The notes: a model not told the origin generated them from the letters alone. A stretch of DNA of 64,000 bases from Blastopirellula marina DSM 3645 (GCF_000153105.1 NZ_CH672377.1:831967-895966), one strand, 5' to 3'; positions 49,526-59,541 are shown, counted from the stretch's first letter. A program made the numbers and translations.

Positions 49526-50950
49526 TTATCTCTTCGGCTTGTAAATCTCGGTCGCCGTTCCGAAAAAGACTTCGGCCGCATTCATGACAGTTTCGCTGAG
49601 CGTCGGGTGGGGGTGGATCGCAGAAGCGATGTCGCCCACTTCGGCTCGCATCTCAATCGCCAAGACCGCTTCGCCGATCAATTCGCCAGCGCCGGGGCCG
49701 ACAATACCGCAGCCCAAGACGATCTTGGTGGTCGGATCGACGATCCATTTGGTCATCCCGTCCGAGCGTCCCAGTGATTGAGCGCGACCGCTGGCGGCCC
49801 ACGGATACATCACAACTTCGACTTCGCGGCCTTCTTTTTTCGCCGCTTCTTCCATCAATCCGGCCCACGCGATCTCTGGATCGGTGAAGATCACCGCCGG
49901 AATCGCCGCTGGCTTGAACTCGACCGGATGACCCAGCAACGCTTCGATCGCCGTCCGCCCCTCATGCGTCGCTTTGTGGGCGAGCATCGGATCGCCGGTC
50001 ACATCGCCGATCGCCAGCAATTTCGGGTCGCCTGTCTTCAGTTGGCCATCGACTTCGATAAAGCCGCGTTTATTCACGACGACCTTGGTGTTTTCCAGGC
50101 CGATTCCCTTGGTGTTGGGCCAACGTCCGATCGACACCAGCACGCGATCGTATTGCTCGGTCCCAAACTTGGCTGGGCCTTCAAACGCGACTTCCACCTT
50201 GTCGCCGCGAATACCGATCGAACCGACCTTGGTGTTCAGATGCAAACGACCTTCAAACAGCGATTCGATCCGCTTTTGCAGCGGCTTGACCAGATTACGA
50301 TCTGCGCCCGGCAACAGGCCGTCGGTCAGTTCAACCACGCTGACTTGGGTCCCCAATTGGGCGTAGACGCTGCCCATTTCGAGGCCGATATAGCCGCCGC
50401 CGATGACGAGCATCGTTTCGGGGACTTCTTTCAACTCTAGCGCGCCGGTCGAATCCATCACGCGATCAGAATCGACTTGAAACGCCGGCGGAACCGCAGC
50501 GACCGAACCCGTCGCAATCACGCAATGATCGAAGGTCAGCTTGCCCCCTTCCGGAATCGAAGGGCTGTCGCCGGTCAATTCGAGGGTGCCGCTATCCAAA
50601 AACGTCCCGCGGGCCTGAATGACCGTGACGTTGCGACGCTTAGCGAGTTGCTTCAACCCACCCGACATCGCGTCGATCACCTTGTTCTTGCGGGCCCGCA
50701 GTTTATCGAGATCGATCTGCGGTGATCCGAACGAAACGCCCCATTCGTCATGCAGGTCGTAGGTTTCGTCGATGACTTTGGCGACGTGAAGCAGGGCTTT
50801 CGAGGGAATACATCCTCGTAGCAAACAGGTTCCGCCGAGCTTCGGCTCCTGTTCGATCAAAGTGACTTCCATACCGTGGTCGGCGGCGAGAAAGGCGGCG
50901 GCGTATCCGCCGGGACCACCCCCCAAAACAGCAAGCTGCGTGTGGCTCAT
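49526..50950 (-). CDS. lpd: Dihydrolipoamide dehydrogenase (E3)
   Basis: This 474-aa flavoprotein reoxidises dihydrolipoamide of E2 and passes electrons to NAD. The FAD motif GGGPGGYAAA is at 10-19, the redox disulfide Cys42/Cys47 in GGTCLLRGCIPSK, the NAD motif VIGGGYIGLEMG at about 182, LAIGDVTGDPMLAHKA for the FAD ribityl site, and the dimer-interface base HPHPTLSE near the C-terminus. It is upstream of aceE and aceF in the same direction but separated by a terminator, so it may also serve 2-oxoglutarate dehydrogenase or glycine cleavage. Confidence 0.97.
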   Translation of the reverse strand: MSHTQLAVLGGGPGGYAAAFLAADHGMEVTLIEQEPKLGGTCLLRGCIPSKALLHVAKVIDETYDLHDEWGVSFGSPQIDLDKLRARKNKVIDAMSGGLKQLAKRRNVTVIQARGTFLDSGTLELTGDSPSIPEGGKLTFDHCVIATGSVAAVPPAFQVDSDRVMDSTGALELKEVPETMLVIGGGYIGLEMGSVYAQLGTQVSVVELTDGLLPGADRNLVKPLQKRIESLFEGRLHLNTKVGSIGIRGDKVEVAFEGPAKFGTEQYDRVLVSIGRWPNTKGIGLENTKVVVNKRGFIEVDGQLKTGDPKLLAIGDVTGDPMLAHKATHEGRTAIEALLGHPVEFKPAAIPAVIFTDPEIAWAGLMEEAAKKEGREVEVVMYPWAASGRAQSLGRSDGMTKWIVDPTTKIVLGCGIVGPGAGELIGEAVLAIEMRAEVGDIASAIHPHPTLSETVMNAAEVFFGTATEIYKPKR

Positions 50951-51013
50951 GTCGGTTCTTTCAGCGCTTGTCTAACGATCGAGACGATGGCTCAATTGCT
51001 GGGACATAAAAAA

Positions 51014-51050
51014 AGGGATTCTTCGATGTGGGTCACACCTAAAAATCCCT
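51014..51050 (-). terminator. Terminator of rpsD
   Basis: Stem AGGGATT (51014-51020) and AATCCCT (51044-51050) enclose a loop of 23 nt, followed on the minus strand by a run of U residues. It lies 39 nt after the rpsD stop codon. Confidence 0.7.
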
Positions 51051-51088
51051 GGAAAGTTCGTAATGATTTGGCGAATAAGTCGGCGGGG

Positions 51089-51697
51089 TTAGCGCGACAT
51101 AAATTCGACCACCATGTTAACGTCTACCGGCAGGCTCACGTCTCCGGCCGTCGGAATCGAGTCGAACGAAGCCGACAACGTCTCCTGATCCGAAGATACG
51201 AACTCGGCTACTTGACTGCCGTTTTCGCCCAGGATGCTGCGATAGAGAATCTGCAGCTTCTCGCGATTACGGACGCTCACTACGTCGCCGGGACGCATCT
51301 GAAACGACGGCTTGTCGACCTTGGCGCCGTTCACCAGGAAGTGACCATGCACGATCCCTTGGCGAGCTTGCGGGCGGGTCAAAGCCATGCCGGAGCGACG
51401 GACGACGTTATCGAGACGACGTTCGCACAGGACCAACAGCTGTTCGCCGGTGTTCCCCTTCATGTGCTTCGCCATTTCGAAGTAACGACGCAACTGGCGC
51501 TCGCCCAGGCCGTAATAATGTTTGATCTTCTGCTTCTCCATCAACGCGGCGCCGTAGTTGGACGGCCGACGAGGACGGGTATGCATGCCAGGCGGAGTCG
51601 CACGTCGATCATAACCTTTGATCGCGCCACGGTTCTCGTAGATCACGCCGCCCAAGCGACGATTAATCCTGGCCTTAGGACCTGTATAATGGCCCAT
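51089..51697 (-). CDS. rpsD: 30S ribosomal protein S4
   Basis: This 202-aa protein starts at ATG 51697, with AGGAG 6 nt upstream; the in-frame TTG before it is not needed. Family blocks are the N-terminal MGHYTGPKARINRRLGG, YGLGERQLRRYFE, and the S4 RNA-binding domain from about 90 (LLVLCERRLDNVVRRSGMAL, GHFLVNGAKVDKPSFQMRPG). The N-terminal zinc-binding cysteines of some S4 proteins are absent. S4 nucleates 30S assembly and often represses its own operon. It stands alone here, not in the alpha operon with rpoA. Confidence 0.97.
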   Translation of the reverse strand: MGHYTGPKARINRRLGGVIYENRGAIKGYDRRATPPGMHTRPRRPSNYGAALMEKQKIKHYYGLGERQLRRYFEMAKHMKGNTGEQLLVLCERRLDNVVRRSGMALTRPQARQGIVHGHFLVNGAKVDKPSFQMRPGDVVSVRNREKLQILYRSILGENGSQVAEFVSSDQETLSASFDSIPTAGDVSLPVDVNMVVEFMSR

Positions 51698-51875
51698 CAA
51701 CTACTCCTGATTGCGGTTCGACAACGACCACGCAAGGCGATCGGAAGGTAAATTCGGTTTACTGCGGACGGGAACTCGGAGTTCTCCTGGCCGGATGGCG
51801 GGCCCACAGATAAACCGCATATCGTGCCACAAAGACTTCACCCTGGCAAGAGGCTCGACTCTGTTTTTGTCGACT

Positions 51876-52961
51876 TCACCCAAAGCGGCTGGAGATCTGC
51901 GGCAACTCGGGGGAAGAAAGGAGCCGATCGACGATCTCACACGGCTCTCGAAAGACTTGCCAGGACTTGTCCGGAAGGCTGTGAAATGCGCGGGCATAGC
52001 GGGCCGGATGCGAGTTTTTACCGCTTAAATCTCGGATATAGATCCGCTCGACCTGCTGCGGGAACTTACGGGCGATCACGCCGTAGGTTTCCGGATCTTT
52101 TTCGCCGGAATCGCCGACCAAGACAAACTTGCGACTCGGAAAAGTCTGCAAAATATGCTTGATCGCCTTCCGCTTCCCCCACCGGCGGGCGATAAAGAGC
52201 CGCAAAACGCTGGGGTCGCGAAAGCGGATCGATTTCATATGAAATGTCCCCCCCGGCAAGCCTTCCGACACGAAAAGATCGGCCAGCGGCGTAAAAAGCT
52301 GCCACGGAGACGAGGTCACGTAATGAAACGCGGCGCCCTGGTCCTCCCAAGCTTTAAACAGCTCGGTTACCCCCGGCACCGTTGTGAACTCCTTTAAGAA
52401 CGTATTGGCCAACATCGCTTTGCGGGCTGCGACGTCGGTATGTTTCACCGTGTCGTCGATGTCCGAAATAATCGACATTCCGGCATGTTCCAGCAGTTGA
52501 ATTCGCGCCGGAAACGACCGCTCATCTTCGGCGTCGATCACCAATTGAAACGGCAGAAATACGCCGGCTGCGCTCGATTCGAGATACGACTCGACTGCTT
52601 CGCGATCAATCTCGATTTTCCCGCGAAACTGCCCATTTTTGCCGGAACGCTCTCGCAAGCGATATCGCCGCTGGCCGATCTCGACGACGATCTGCTTGCC
52701 GCGATGCTTGTAGACGGTAAAGCCCAAAATCCGCTGCTGAAAGATCTCGGTTTGCAGATCTTCGGGGCTCGCATCCATCAACCGCGCCAACAGACGCAGC
52801 ATAATCCACCGCGGCAGATTGTCGGGGACTTTTTCAAAGATACAGCCATGAACTTCCACAACCCAGCGCCTGCCGTCGGCAGACGGGTAACCGTAGGTAG
52901 GATAGACCACTACCGATTGACTGGCGGTTAAGTCAGTTACGGCCATGTCGTCTGGCTGCAT
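51876..52961 (-). CDS. App1-type phosphatidate phosphatase-domain protein (DUF2183)
   Basis: This 361-aa protein carries the HAD-like catalytic domain of yeast App1. The nucleophile motif DIDDT is at residues 167-171 (SIISDIDDTVKHTDV). It is followed by VTSSPWQLFTPLADLF and FVLVGDSGEKDPETYG, the second acidic motif. The N-terminal 150 residues are mostly beta (GFTVYKHRGKQIVVEIGQRR). There is no signal peptide. Phosphatase activity on phosphatidate is inferred from the family; the bacterial substrate is unknown. Confidence 0.85.
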   Translation of the reverse strand: MQPDDMAVTDLTASQSVVVYPTYGYPSADGRRWVVEVHGCIFEKVPDNLPRWIMLRLLARLMDASPEDLQTEIFQQRILGFTVYKHRGKQIVVEIGQRRYRLRERSGKNGQFRGKIEIDREAVESYLESSAAGVFLPFQLVIDAEDERSFPARIQLLEHAGMSIISDIDDTVKHTDVAARKAMLANTFLKEFTTVPGVTELFKAWEDQGAAFHYVTSSPWQLFTPLADLFVSEGLPGGTFHMKSIRFRDPSVLRLFIARRWGKRKAIKHILQTFPSRKFVLVGDSGEKDPETYGVIARKFPQQVERIYIRDLSGKNSHPARYARAFHSLPDKSWQVFREPCEIVDRLLSSPELPQISSRFG

Positions 52962-53117
52962 GACGACGCTCCGCTCTAGCGGAGACCCAATACTAGCAAA
53001 GGTTTACGTTCAAATTCCGCTGGGCATTGTAGCGAAGAATCGCAAGGGCGGAAAACGATTCCGGCCAAATTGCCCAGATTCCGCCAAAGCTTCACGCTCT
53101 CGCGACACTTCCTCTTT

Positions 53118-54116
53118 TTACGGTGAGTTTGGCGGCAAATCTATCCCGGGCGCCGACTCCCCATTGGGATAGGTTCGGCTTCGAAGCCCCGCTCGCAGAA
53201 AATAGAGCAAGTCCGCTTTCTCCTCCGCGGTCAACTTCAGCGGTCGCATTCGCACATCGAGTCCCTCGCGCTGATTTCCGCCGCGATCGTAATATTCCAC
53301 GACATCCTTAAGGGTCGATAAACTTCCATCGTGCATATAAGGAGCTGTTCGCTCCAGATCACGCAACATCGGAGTACGAATCTTTTTTGGCTCCAATCCG
53401 ATGCCGGTATCGTGAAACTGATGATCGGACAGCACCTTAGCGATATGGCAGTCGCCGCAGTTAGCACGGGAGAAAAAAACGCTCGACCCGCGCGACATTT
53501 GGTCATCCATTGCGGTCGCCCGCCCGTTGCGAAACAAATCGTACGGGGTCTCGGCCGCTAGCAACGTTCGTTCAAAAGCGGCAAGCGCCTGGGCGATGCG
53601 CTGCGCCGTCACCGTCCCTGCAAAAACCGCCTGAAACTGCGCCGCATAGGTTGGATCAGCCGCGAGACGCTCTTCTAACGCATCGAGATCCATGTCCATT
53701 TCGACCCGATTCTGGATCGGTTCGAGCGCCTGCTCTTCCAAAGTTTTCGCCCGCCCATCCCAAAACAGCGAGTGCTGCAAACCTGTGTTGATAATCGACG
53801 GCGGATTGCGTTCTCCCAAGCGACCTGCAACTCCCCGGGCGAACGGAGCTGCAATCGACCACCCATGCTCCGGATCGTGACACGAAGAGCAGCTGATCGA
53901 GCGATCCCGCGAAAGCTGCGTGTCAAAAAACAATCGCCGCCCGAGCTCCACTTTACCAGGCGTGATCGGGTTGCCATGCGGCACACGCACCCAATCGAGT
54001 CCCAGCGGCACGTCCGAGAGAAAATCATCGGCGGCCGCGCTGCTCGGCAGCATGAGCAAGAGTGAGAACAAGATGAGCGTGCAGAGGATCATGGGCAGGA
54101 CGCAAGGGGAGGACAT
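53118..54116 (-). CDS. Di-haem cytochrome c peroxidase (MauG/CcpA family)
   Basis: This 332-aa protein has a signal peptide (LILFSLLLMLPSSAAA) and two CXXCH haem sites: CSSCH at 76-80 and CGDCH near 217-221. Family blocks are VELGRRLFFDTQLSRDRSIS, NPPSIINTGLQHSLFWDGRA, ALAAFERTLLAAETPYD, and APYMHDGSLSTLKDVVEYYD. It resembles bacterial cytochrome c peroxidase, which reduces H2O2 in the periplasm, or related MauG-type oxidases. It lies divergent from the amidase gene. Confidence 0.93.
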   Translation of the reverse strand: MSSPCVLPMILCTLILFSLLLMLPSSAAADDFLSDVPLGLDWVRVPHGNPITPGKVELGRRLFFDTQLSRDRSISCSSCHDPEHGWSIAAPFARGVAGRLGERNPPSIINTGLQHSLFWDGRAKTLEEQALEPIQNRVEMDMDLDALEERLAADPTYAAQFQAVFAGTVTAQRIAQALAAFERTLLAAETPYDLFRNGRATAMDDQMSRGSSVFFSRANCGDCHIAKVLSDHQFHDTGIGLEPKKIRTPMLRDLERTAPYMHDGSLSTLKDVVEYYDRGGNQREGLDVRMRPLKLTAEEKADLLYFLRAGLRSRTYPNGESAPGIDLPPNSP

Positions 54117-54175
54117 CGTCTATCATACAGCGAACCGACGATCCTGACCGCGTTGTTTTTCTCGAGTTTTGCGAC

Positions 54176-55753
54176 ATGGACGCTCCCCTCCACTCTTCCT
54201 TGCTTTGGCGGAAAAGCGCTTCGCAAATCGCCGCCGGCGTCGCCGCTGGAGACTTCTCAGTCACCGAAGTGGTTGATCAACATGCCCTGCGGATCGAACA
54301 GGTGAATCCGCAGATCAACGCCGTGGTCTATTCGCTGCTCGATACCGCACGCAAGACCGCCCAAGAGCTCGACAAAGCGGGACGCCCGAGCGAACCGGGG
54401 CCGCTGCATGGCGTGCCGATCACCATCAAGGAATGCTACTACGTGCAAGGCGCACCGGCGACGATTGGCCTGACGCACAAGCAATCGATCTCGCAGCGGG
54501 ATGGGGCGCACGTTCAACAGTTGCGCAGCGCCGGCGCGATCCCGCTGGGCGTCACCAATGTGCCGCAATTAATGATCCTGCACGAAACCGATAATCCGGT
54601 CTATGGCCGCACCAACAACCCCTGGAACTTAGAGCACGGCGTCGGCGGCTCGAGCGGCGGCGAAGCGGCGATCATCGCGGCCGGCGGTTCTCCACTTGGC
54701 CTGGGTAGCGATCTCGGCGGCAGCATTCGCTTGCCGGCGCACTTCTGCGGCGTCCACGGCCTCAAGCCGACCAACCGTCGACTGGCGCGCATCGGCGCCG
54801 TCGCCAATTTGCGCGGCATGCAAGGAGTTGAATATCAGCCAGGTCCGCTTGCGCGGCACGTCGAAGACCTGGAACTTGCGCTGCGCGTCCTTTCATCCGC
54901 CGACTATGGATGGAGAAACGCGGATGTCGGATGCGCTCCGCTGGCTCGCAGCAGCGAGGTCGATTTCACCCAGCTTCGAATCGGATACTGGGAAGACGAC
55001 GGTTACTTTCAAGCGGCGCCGGCGATTCGTCGCGTCGTTCGCGAGTCGGTCGCTGCGCTGCGAGAGTGCGGCGCCGAAGTGGTTGAACTATCGCCGCCCA
55101 ACGTACCGGCGGCGCTGCAGCACTACTTCGCGATGGTCAGCGCCGATGGAGGAGACGACTTTCGCCAACTCCTGAAAGGCGGCAAACAGGATGCGGAGGT
55201 CGCGAGAATTGTGCGATTGGCCCAAACGCCTCGTTGGATTCGCCCGCTGATGGCCGCGCTGCTGCGCATGCGGGGTGAAAAGAAACTGGCCGACCTGTTT
55301 GTTGCGGCCGGGCCACGTTCGGCCAAGTCGCTCTGGAAAGCGACCGCCGCTTCGCTTGAATTTGTCGCATCCATCCAGCAATCGTGGGATGACGCCAACA
55401 TCGACGCGGTCATCACGCCGCCGCATGCGCTGCCGGCGTTTCTACACGGCATGGCGGTCGAACTATTGCCGTCGGCTAGCTACGCACTGCTATTCAATCT
55501 GCTGGGCGGGCCGTGCGGCGTTGTCACTTGTTCGCAAGTGGGCGCTGACGAACTCTCGGATCGCACCGATCTTTCGGATCCTGTCGAACGCAGCGCCCAA
55601 CGTGTCGAATTGGCGAGTCGCGGGCTCCCTGTCGGGCTGCAAGTCGCCGCGCGCCCCTGGCGCGAGGACCAAGTTCTGGCGATTATGTCCAAAGTCGAGT
55701 CGTATTTTCGCGATCGCGCCGATTACCCCGACGTCTCGCGCCTGCCGATCTAG
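54176..55753 (+). CDS. Amidase (amidase signature family)
   Basis: This 525-aa protein hydrolyses a carboxamide. The Ser-cisSer-Lys triad is complete: Lys85 in VPITIKECYYV, the cis-Ser at about 159/160 in VGGSSGGEAA, and the nucleophile Ser183 in GSDLGGSIRLPA. The C-terminal half has VITPPHALPAFLHGM, LFNLLGGPCGVVTCSQVG and GLPVGLQVAARPWREDQVL. It is not GatA-like in context (no gatB or gatC near). The substrate is unknown. A bidirectional terminator follows. Confidence 0.92.
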   Translation: MDAPLHSSLLWRKSASQIAAGVAAGDFSVTEVVDQHALRIEQVNPQINAVVYSLLDTARKTAQELDKAGRPSEPGPLHGVPITIKECYYVQGAPATIGLTHKQSISQRDGAHVQQLRSAGAIPLGVTNVPQLMILHETDNPVYGRTNNPWNLEHGVGGSSGGEAAIIAAGGSPLGLGSDLGGSIRLPAHFCGVHGLKPTNRRLARIGAVANLRGMQGVEYQPGPLARHVEDLELALRVLSSADYGWRNADVGCAPLARSSEVDFTQLRIGYWEDDGYFQAAPAIRRVVRESVAALRECGAEVVELSPPNVPAALQHYFAMVSADGGDDFRQLLKGGKQDAEVARIVRLAQTPRWIRPLMAALLRMRGEKKLADLFVAAGPRSAKSLWKATAASLEFVASIQQSWDDANIDAVITPPHALPAFLHGMAVELLPSASYALLFNLLGGPCGVVTCSQVGADELSDRTDLSDPVERSAQRVELASRGLPVGLQVAARPWREDQVLAIMSKVESYFRDRADYPDVSRLPI

Positions 55754-55870
55754 TCGGATCTGTTGATCAACAGGGAGAGACATGTTCTCTCCCAAACATT
55801 GCGGCGATGCGAACATGGTTCGCAATAGCTTGCCGTTTTGACCTCGCTTGCGCTTCGGGATATGAAGAAA

Positions 55871-55898
55871 AAAAGGCGCCCTGTGATGGGCGCCTTTT
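55871..55898. terminator. Bidirectional terminator
   Basis: Perfect 11-bp arms AAAAGGCGCCC and GGGCGCCTTTT with a 6-nt loop lie between the converging amidase and DUF1573 genes, with A/T runs on both sides. Confidence 0.9.
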
Positions 55899-55922
55899 GA
55901 AAATCCGATGTCGTGAGCGATG

Positions 55923-56930
55923 CTACTCGTTGACGGTAACTTCCGTGTCTTTCACGTTGACTGTGGCGATCGTTTCGCCTGAGGCTCCCCCGGCGATATC
56001 CGTTTCGATCACAATCTTTTGCATTTGATTGCCCGACTTGCCGCCGGCGGTGTAGGTGATCGGAATGAAGTGGAGCAACTTCGCCTCGTCCGATGGCTGA
56101 GCGAATTGGTACGACTTGTTGTCGCACTTGATCGACGTGATTTTGAACGGCTTCTTGGCTCGCACAATCAGTTTCTTCTCGACCGTTTCTCCCTGCGAGA
56201 GTTCACCCAGGGCCAATGCGGCCGGGCTGACGGTCACTGCCGGAGCAACTTTGCCTTCGACCGGCAACGTGATGTTCGGGTTGCGTCCGTCATTGGTGAC
56301 CAAAGTCAGATGGTCTTGGATATAACCGACCGGAGCGTCGTCTTTGAGCTTCACGGTTAGATCGTAAGCGATCCGTCCGGCGCCGCGCATCGGCTCTGAC
56401 ATTTCGACCGACAAGTGCGGGTTATCACTCCTCACGTCCAGAATTTGCCAGTTGCTGCCGCCGGCATAAGCGACGTTCACTTTGGCCGACGAGGGCTCGC
56501 CTTGGTCGACCGAACCAAGCTTCACGGCGCCTGGCTGAAAGACGACATCGCCGCGAATATGACCACGGACGTTGAGCTGAACTTCGGCGTAATACGGTTT
56601 GTCGATCGTCACCGTCACGGTGGCGCTTTTTTCGCCGAGAAAGCTATCTGTATTGAACTTGCAGACGATCGCCCCTTTTTCCCACGTCTTCAAATCTTTG
56701 CTTTTGATCGACGGCGTGGTGCAGCCACAACTGGAACGTACGGCTGTGACGTGGACATCTTCTTCGTAGATGTTCTGCAGATCGAACTCATAGATCGCGT
56801 CGGCGCCGCGGGCGACGGTACCGAAGTCATGCGACGTGACGTTAAACATTTTTCGAGCCCAGTCTTGCGCCGAAACGACGCTAGCAAGCATCAAACAGAA
56901 TGCCAACGACAAGATTGCTGATCGAGACAC
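55923..56930 (-). CDS. Secreted DUF1573 protein
   Basis: This 335-aa protein has a signal peptide (AILSLAFCLMLASVVSA). The DUF1573 domain follows, with the signature HDFGTVARGADAIYEFDLQN and the Cys pair in AVRSSCGCTTPSIKS. Three Ig-like beta sandwiches fill the rest (VTVTIDKPYYAEVQLNVRGH, PNITLPVEGKVAPAVTVSPA). The family is abundant in planctomycetes; its role is unknown. It is divergent from the thioredoxin/NHL lipoprotein gene. Confidence 0.9.
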   Translation of the reverse strand: MSRSAILSLAFCLMLASVVSAQDWARKMFNVTSHDFGTVARGADAIYEFDLQNIYEEDVHVTAVRSSCGCTTPSIKSKDLKTWEKGAIVCKFNTDSFLGEKSATVTVTIDKPYYAEVQLNVRGHIRGDVVFQPGAVKLGSVDQGEPSSAKVNVAYAGGSNWQILDVRSDNPHLSVEMSEPMRGAGRIAYDLTVKLKDDAPVGYIQDHLTLVTNDGRNPNITLPVEGKVAPAVTVSPAALALGELSQGETVEKKLIVRAKKPFKITSIKCDNKSYQFAQPSDEAKLLHFIPITYTAGGKSGNQMQKIVIETDIAGGASGETIATVNVKDTEVTVNE

Positions 56931-57307
56931 GAGCTTGGCTCCTAAGCAATTTTTTCAGGCGGGAAGCCGATTCGTCCCACTTTGGGGAAATGAGGTTAAA
57001 CCGGCGAATCGACCCGTTTCTATTGGAACATAACGCGGCACGGCCGACAAACAATCGGCTGCACTTAGGAATAATCGGTAGGACCGCTACAAATTTCCAC
57101 CCAAATAAACGACATTCGTGGATGCTGCGCGATTCAGGTATTTCTTGCGCAATTCATTCCATCAAAGCAGCTGCAATACTTACCATGACCGTACCATCTT
57201 TCCGATTTTCACTAGGTCGGCGCCAGCAATTCGCTAAGATGAAAAATAGCTCCACTAGTCGTCCCACCGATTTAATCCCCCCTTTCGCCACGAATTCGAG
57301 GTGCATG
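56931..57307. other. Divergent intergenic region
   Basis: This 377-nt region lies between the DUF1573 gene and the thioredoxin/NHL lipoprotein gene. A plus-strand frame runs through it into the lipoprotein gene but has no ribosome site. I see no clear promoter. Confidence 0.4.
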
Positions 57308-59500
57308 ATGCAAACGAATCGAAACCTCTGCATCTGCTTGTTGATCGTTTCCCTGCTTTCGACCACAGGCTGCGGCCCCAGCCAACCGGCGGTAGTCGCC
57401 GCCGCCGAAGAGGGACGCAAGACAGCAGAACAGACAGATACTGCACCAGCAGAGAAAGCACCACCTGCAGAGGGTGAAGCCGTGGCGAAAATTCCAGAGC
57501 CATTCCCACGTCGAATTCCAGCGCCTGAGTTTCCGACCGACATGGAGTGGATGAACACGTCGGGTCCGGTTCGCCTGCGTGACCTGCGCGGGAAGTTTGT
57601 GCTACTCGACTTTTGGACTTATTGCTGCATCAATTGCATTCACATTCTCCCCGAACTCAAAAAGCTGGAACACGAATTCCCCAACGAACTCGTGGTGATC
57701 GGCGTTCACTCGGCCAAGTTTGAAAATGAAGGCGACGCCAAAAACATCGCCGAGGCGATCTTGCGCTACGAAATCGAACACCCGGTCGTCAACGACAACC
57801 AGCATCGCATCTGGAATTCGTTCTTCGTCCGCAGTTGGCCGTCGATGTATCTGATCGACCCCGAGGGAAACGTCGTCTACGGCAAGAGCGGCGAATTTGA
57901 AGCGAAGGAAATCGCCGCGGTCTTGAATCGCGCCATTCCGTATTACGAACAACAAGGCACGCTCGACCGAACCCCGATTCGCTTTGAATTGCTCGCCTAC
58001 AGCCAAGAGCCGACGCCGCTTCGTTTTCCGGGCAAAGTGCTGGCCGACGAAAAATCGGACCGCTTGTTTATCGCGGATAGCAACCACAACCGGATCGTCA
58101 TCGCGGATCTCGACGGCAAGCTGATCGAGACGATCGGCAACGGAGCGATCGGCACGACCGATGGCGACTACGCGACCGCCAGCTTCCATCACCTGCAAGG
58201 GATGGCGCTCGACGGCGATACTCTGTATGTCGCCGACACCGAAAATCACATGCTGCGGAAGGTCGACCTGAAAACCAAGCAAGTCACCACAATCGCCGGC
58301 AAGGGAGTGCAAGGTCGCAACTCATGGCCCGGCATTCCCGAAAGCGGCCTGCTGCGATCGCAAGTGCCTGATCGCTTTGTGGGCAAACCGCTTGAGACCG
58401 CGCTCAACAGCCCATGGGCCCTCTGGGTCAAGGGAGACGATCTCTACATCGCGATGGCCGGTCCCCACCAGATCTGGAAGATGAAGCTCGACGGATCCGA
58501 GATTGGTCCATACGCAGGCAACGGCCGCGAAGACATCGTTGATGGTCCGCTGCTGCCGCCGATTCCCTACGAACAAGGCTTTTCCTCATTCGCTCAACCA
58601 TCTGGCCTCACGTCGGACGGAACCTGGTTGTACGTCGCCGATAGCGAAGGCAGCTCGATTCGAGCGGTTCCTTTCGATCCCAAGGAAAAAGTTCGCACGG
58701 TCACGGGGTCGGCACACTTGGGATCGGGACGGCTGTTTGCCTTCGGCGACAAGGATGGCTCGGCGACCGAAGCTCGTCTGCAGCACGCGCTGGGCGTCTG
58801 CTATGTCGATGGTCAAATCTATATCGCGGACACCTACAACTGCAAAATCCGGGTCGCCGACGCCAAAACGGGCGAAGTCCGCACCGTCGCCGGAACCGGC
58901 GAACATGGCGCCGATGACGCCGCCCCCACCTTTGACGAGCCAGCCGGGCTAAGCTACGCCGCTGGCAAGCTGTACATCGCCGACACCAACAATCACTTGA
59001 TTCGGACGATCGATCTGAAAAGCAAGCAGGTCAAAACGCTGACGATCGCGGGCCTGACCCCTCCTTCGCCCCCCAAAGTGAAGCAGACGCCCAAGTTTTC
59101 TGCAGCCGAAGAAATCGTGCTGCCGCCGACCAAAGTGACCGCTGCCAACGGTCAGGTAAATCTGAACGTTGATATTCAGCTTCCCCCCGGCTGGAAAATC
59201 AACACGCTGGCGCCGACCAGCTACTACCTAGAAGGGGAGTCGACTGGCCCGGCTCAAATCGCCGCCGAGGTCGAACTGGTCACCCTCGCCGAGCCCAAGC
59301 CGCAGTTTTCGGTCTCGGTCCCAGTCGCCGGCGAAGGTAAATCGACGGTGAAACTGTCGCTAAGGTATTACTACTGCGAAGAGGGGGTCGACGGACTTTG
59401 CAAAACCGCGGAAGTCCGCTGGAGCGTTCCCCTGGAAATCGTCGCCTCCGGCGGCGAATCGGCCGTGCCCTTGGCCACGAAGCCCGAGCTGGGACTGTAA
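57308..59500 (+). CDS. Lipoprotein with thioredoxin-like, NHL-repeat and DsbD-N-like domains
   Basis: I start at ATG 57308 (730 aa), 6 nt after GAGG; ATG 57305 is equal. The lipobox is LSTTGC with Cys22. A thioredoxin-like domain (about 70-210) has the redox Cys107/Cys110 in FWTYCCINCIHILPEL, SWPSMYLID with its cis-Pro position, and VVYGKSGEF. Five or so NHL beta-propeller blades follow, for example RLFIADSNHNRIVIADLDGK, LYVADTENHMLRKVDLKTKQ, IYIADTYNCKIRVADAKTGE. The last 120 residues resemble the N-terminal DsbD/DsbC-corrector fold (VNLNVDIQLPPGWKINTLAP, with Cys in YYYCEEGVDGLCK). The architecture up to the propeller matches NHLRC2. It may relay disulfide redox chemistry at the membrane (inference). 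Confidence 0.88.
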   Translation: MQTNRNLCICLLIVSLLSTTGCGPSQPAVVAAAEEGRKTAEQTDTAPAEKAPPAEGEAVAKIPEPFPRRIPAPEFPTDMEWMNTSGPVRLRDLRGKFVLLDFWTYCCINCIHILPELKKLEHEFPNELVVIGVHSAKFENEGDAKNIAEAILRYEIEHPVVNDNQHRIWNSFFVRSWPSMYLIDPEGNVVYGKSGEFEAKEIAAVLNRAIPYYEQQGTLDRTPIRFELLAYSQEPTPLRFPGKVLADEKSDRLFIADSNHNRIVIADLDGKLIETIGNGAIGTTDGDYATASFHHLQGMALDGDTLYVADTENHMLRKVDLKTKQVTTIAGKGVQGRNSWPGIPESGLLRSQVPDRFVGKPLETALNSPWALWVKGDDLYIAMAGPHQIWKMKLDGSEIGPYAGNGREDIVDGPLLPPIPYEQGFSSFAQPSGLTSDGTWLYVADSEGSSIRAVPFDPKEKVRTVTGSAHLGSGRLFAFGDKDGSATEARLQHALGVCYVDGQIYIADTYNCKIRVADAKTGEVRTVAGTGEHGADDAAPTFDEPAGLSYAAGKLYIADTNNHLIRTIDLKSKQVKTLTIAGLTPPSPPKVKQTPKFSAAEEIVLPPTKVTAANGQVNLNVDIQLPPGWKINTLAPTSYYLEGESTGPAQIAAEVELVTLAEPKPQFSVSVPVAGEGKSTVKLSLRYYYCEEGVDGLCKTAEVRWSVPLEIVASGGESAVPLATKPELGL

Positions 59501-59541
59501 ACCGCTTTGGCGTAAAGATTTAAGTCACAAAGCTACCTTGC

